Positions 16,322-17,194 of a stretch of 17,194 nt of DNA are shown one piece after another. How positions within the stretch are numbered: the stretch's first letter is position 1; each line of letters starts with the position of its first letter. The notes below the pieces were generated by a model, which did not search any database, had not been told where the DNA came from, and saw only the letters and a list, made by a program, of their open reading frames with translations. This DNA comes from Pseudomonadota bacterium (GTDB lineage: Bacteria > Pseudomonadota > Alphaproteobacteria > Rhizobiales > Afifellaceae). The translations under genes were made by a program, and so were the position numbers. Location of the stretch: positions 1-17,194 of the forward strand of contig JAEZEK010000439.1 of the NCBI GenBank assembly GCA_023417735.1. Direction: 5' to 3'.

Positions 16322-16411
16322 GGAGGGGTGGCCGAGTGGTTGAAGGCGCACGCCTGGAACGCGTGTATACGGGAAACCGTATCGAGGGTTCGAATCCCTC
16401 TCCCTCCGCCA
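16322..16411 (+). tRNA. tRNA-Ser (anticodon GGA)
   Basis: A 90-base class II tRNA with an encoded CCA. The acceptor stem GGAGGGG pairs with TCCCTCC, with one G-U pair next to the D-arm. The anticodon arm CACGC-CTGGAAC-GCGTG gives anticodon GGA, which reads serine codons UCC/UCU. The long variable arm is TATACGG-GAAA-CCGTATC (closing at least TACGG/CCGTA), diagnostic for serine or leucine tRNAs. The T-arm is GAGGG-TTCGAAT-CCCTC. The discriminator base is G, as expected for tRNA-Ser. A terminator follows within 30 bases. Its 3' end is a typical integration target, and less GC-rich DNA with vsr follows. Confidence 0.98.
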
Positions 16412-16437
16412 GTTGACCTCACGAAAGCGTTCTCCCG

Positions 16438-16470
16438 ATCCGCCTGCGGCCGGATTTTCTCGTTGTTTTC
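16438..16470 (+). terminator. Rho-independent terminator of tRNA-Ser
   Basis: A short stem (ATCC with GGAT, plus inner GCC/GGC around a TGC loop, one bulged C) at 16438-16455 is followed by a T-rich tail (TTTTCTCGTTGTTTTC). It lies 26 bases after the tRNA 3' end. Confidence 0.65.
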
Positions 16471-16677
16471 GAGGGTTATGCGAGAGGGGCTGAGCACTGG
16501 CCTCGGTGAGAGGAGGTCCGGAAGCGGTCTCTCGGGGCCGATATTCTCTGGACCTCATGACTGCGCCAATTTGGTGAACAGCTTATAAGACGCTGCACAA
16601 GCACACGTTCTTGATCCGCTAAGAAGGAGTTTGATTTGGGTCTCGCTCGAAGCTGTTGTGACCCACATCAGAAGTTC

Positions 16678-16692
16678 TCCCGCCGCGCGGGA
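16678..16692. terminator. GC-rich hairpin after vsr
   Basis: TCCCGC and GCGGGA form a perfect 6-bp stem with a CGC loop, beginning three bases after the vsr stop on the minus strand. No U-tract follows, so termination is uncertain. The rest of 16471-16677 is less GC-rich, and I recognise no gene in it. Confidence 0.35.
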
Positions 16693-16694
16693 AA

Positions 16695-17171
16695 TCATCC
16701 TCGGTCTCGATCACGGTTCAACTCCGCTTCGCCGAACTCGAATTCTGATGCATCGCTGATGAGCCAGCGGGCCAAGTGCTCGACTGAAAGCTCCAATTGC
16801 TCAGGCTTTCGCAGTGCGCACTCCCACACCGTTGCCACGCGCCATCCCTCTTTCAGAAGCGTCATGCGAATGGCGCTGTCCCGAGCCGTATTCGTCTCGA
16901 ACTTGGCGCGCCAGAACTCCGGTCGCGTCGTCGGGGTCGTGGCGTATCGGCAGCCCTCATGACGATGCCAGAAGCAGCCATGCACGAAGACGGCTGCACG
17001 GCGCTTCGGAAATACGAGGTCCGGGCGACCTAGGACATTCGTCGCATGCAGCCGGTAGCGGAATCCACGTGCATGGAGTGCCCGCCGGAGTGACAGTTCG
17101 GGCTTCGTGTTCTTTCCCCGGATCCCGGCCATCATCCGGGAGCGGGTCTGCTTGTCGACGATGTCTGCCAC
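16695..17171 (-). CDS. vsr: Very short patch repair (Vsr) DNA mismatch endonuclease
   Basis: A 158-residue endonuclease that nicks 5' of the T in T:G mismatches formed when 5-methylcytosine deaminates. Length and residues align with E. coli Vsr (156 aa): Glu25 (KPE), the metal-binding Asp51 in GRPDLVF, His64 and His69, and the intercalating Phe67-Trp68 in HGCFWHRHEGC. Cys66, His71, Cys74 and Cys118 match the structural zinc site. WECALRK near 116-122 is also typical. Start is GTG 17171, giving MADIVDKQTRSR like other Vsr proteins. The frame stays open to the window edge, so an upstream start or an overlap with an upstream gene is possible. Vsr usually accompanies a cytosine-C5 methyltransferase, expected just outside the window. 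Confidence 0.93.
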   Translation of the reverse strand: MADIVDKQTRSRMMAGIRGKNTKPELSLRRALHARGFRYRLHATNVLGRPDLVFPKRRAAVFVHGCFWHRHEGCRYATTPTTRPEFWRAKFETNTARDSAIRMTLLKEGWRVATVWECALRKPEQLELSVEHLARWLISDASEFEFGEAELNRDRDRG

Positions 17172-17194
17172 GCAGTGCCTGGTCTTCGCTGCGG

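Noticed and set aside
16132..16497. Minus-strand frame containing [21 protein letters not shown]
   Set aside because: This is the antisense translation of the tRNA-Ser gene, a known recurring artefact in protein databases, not a protein.
16636..16962. Plus-strand frame with TTG start and an AGAAGGAG upstream
   Set aside because: The upstream Shine-Dalgarno-like sequence is tempting, but most of the frame is antisense to vsr, whose catalytic and zinc residues are all intact, and the translation is Ser/Arg-rich without motifs.
1..17194. CRISPR arrays, insertion sequences, transposases
   Set aside because: No regularly spaced repeats, terminal inverted repeats or transposase-like proteins were seen anywhere in the window.

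Overview
The window looks like a chromosomal segment of a high-GC alphaproteobacterium, most likely of the Hyphomicrobiales (Rhizobiales). The call rests on gene content and order: a minus-strand run miaB-phoH-ybeY-corC/tlyC-lnt-xre-metK-trmB, and an echA-rpsT pair. I cannot name a genus from sequence alone.

Layout. (1) 1-1015: the 5' end of a rhodanese-like gene leaves the window on the minus strand. A gap of about 660 bp follows, then rpsT with a clear terminator and a near-consensus promoter. The gap holds a cluster of GANTC sites and a CtrA-like box. In many relatives dnaA sits in this position; it is not here. (2) 1168-10499, all minus strand and tightly packed: miaB, phoH, ybeY, corC-like, lnt, a small XRE regulator, metK, trmB, an NTF2-like protein and echA. 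Several junctions overlap (TGATG, ATGA, CTGA). The theme is RNA modification and maturation, ribosome biogenesis, lipoprotein acylation and SAM supply; MetK makes the methyl donor that TrmB uses and the SAM that MiaB uses. (3) 10500-11964, plus strand: a damaged NitT/TauT-type ABC importer locus. A promoter-like sequence and a perfect Shine-Dalgarno/ATG run straight into the second half of an ATPase gene, out of frame. An intact permease gene follows. (4) 12103-16071, plus strand: phosphoenolpyruvate synthase, preceded by an FNR/FixK-like palindrome, and a TrkH potassium transporter. (5) 16322-17171: tRNA-Ser(GGA), its terminator, then a less GC-rich stretch carrying a Vsr mismatch endonuclease on the minus strand. 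This looks like the edge of an accessory island at a tRNA gene, continuing past the window.

Most of the window is ordinary housekeeping DNA. The points most worth a second look are the ABC operon deletion scar, an apparent CTG start for trmB overlapping the metK stop codon, the putative cell-cycle control region beside rpsT, the FNR/FixK-like site before ppsA, and the tRNA-Ser/vsr boundary. I did not find convincing evidence of a wholly new multi-gene system inside the window.
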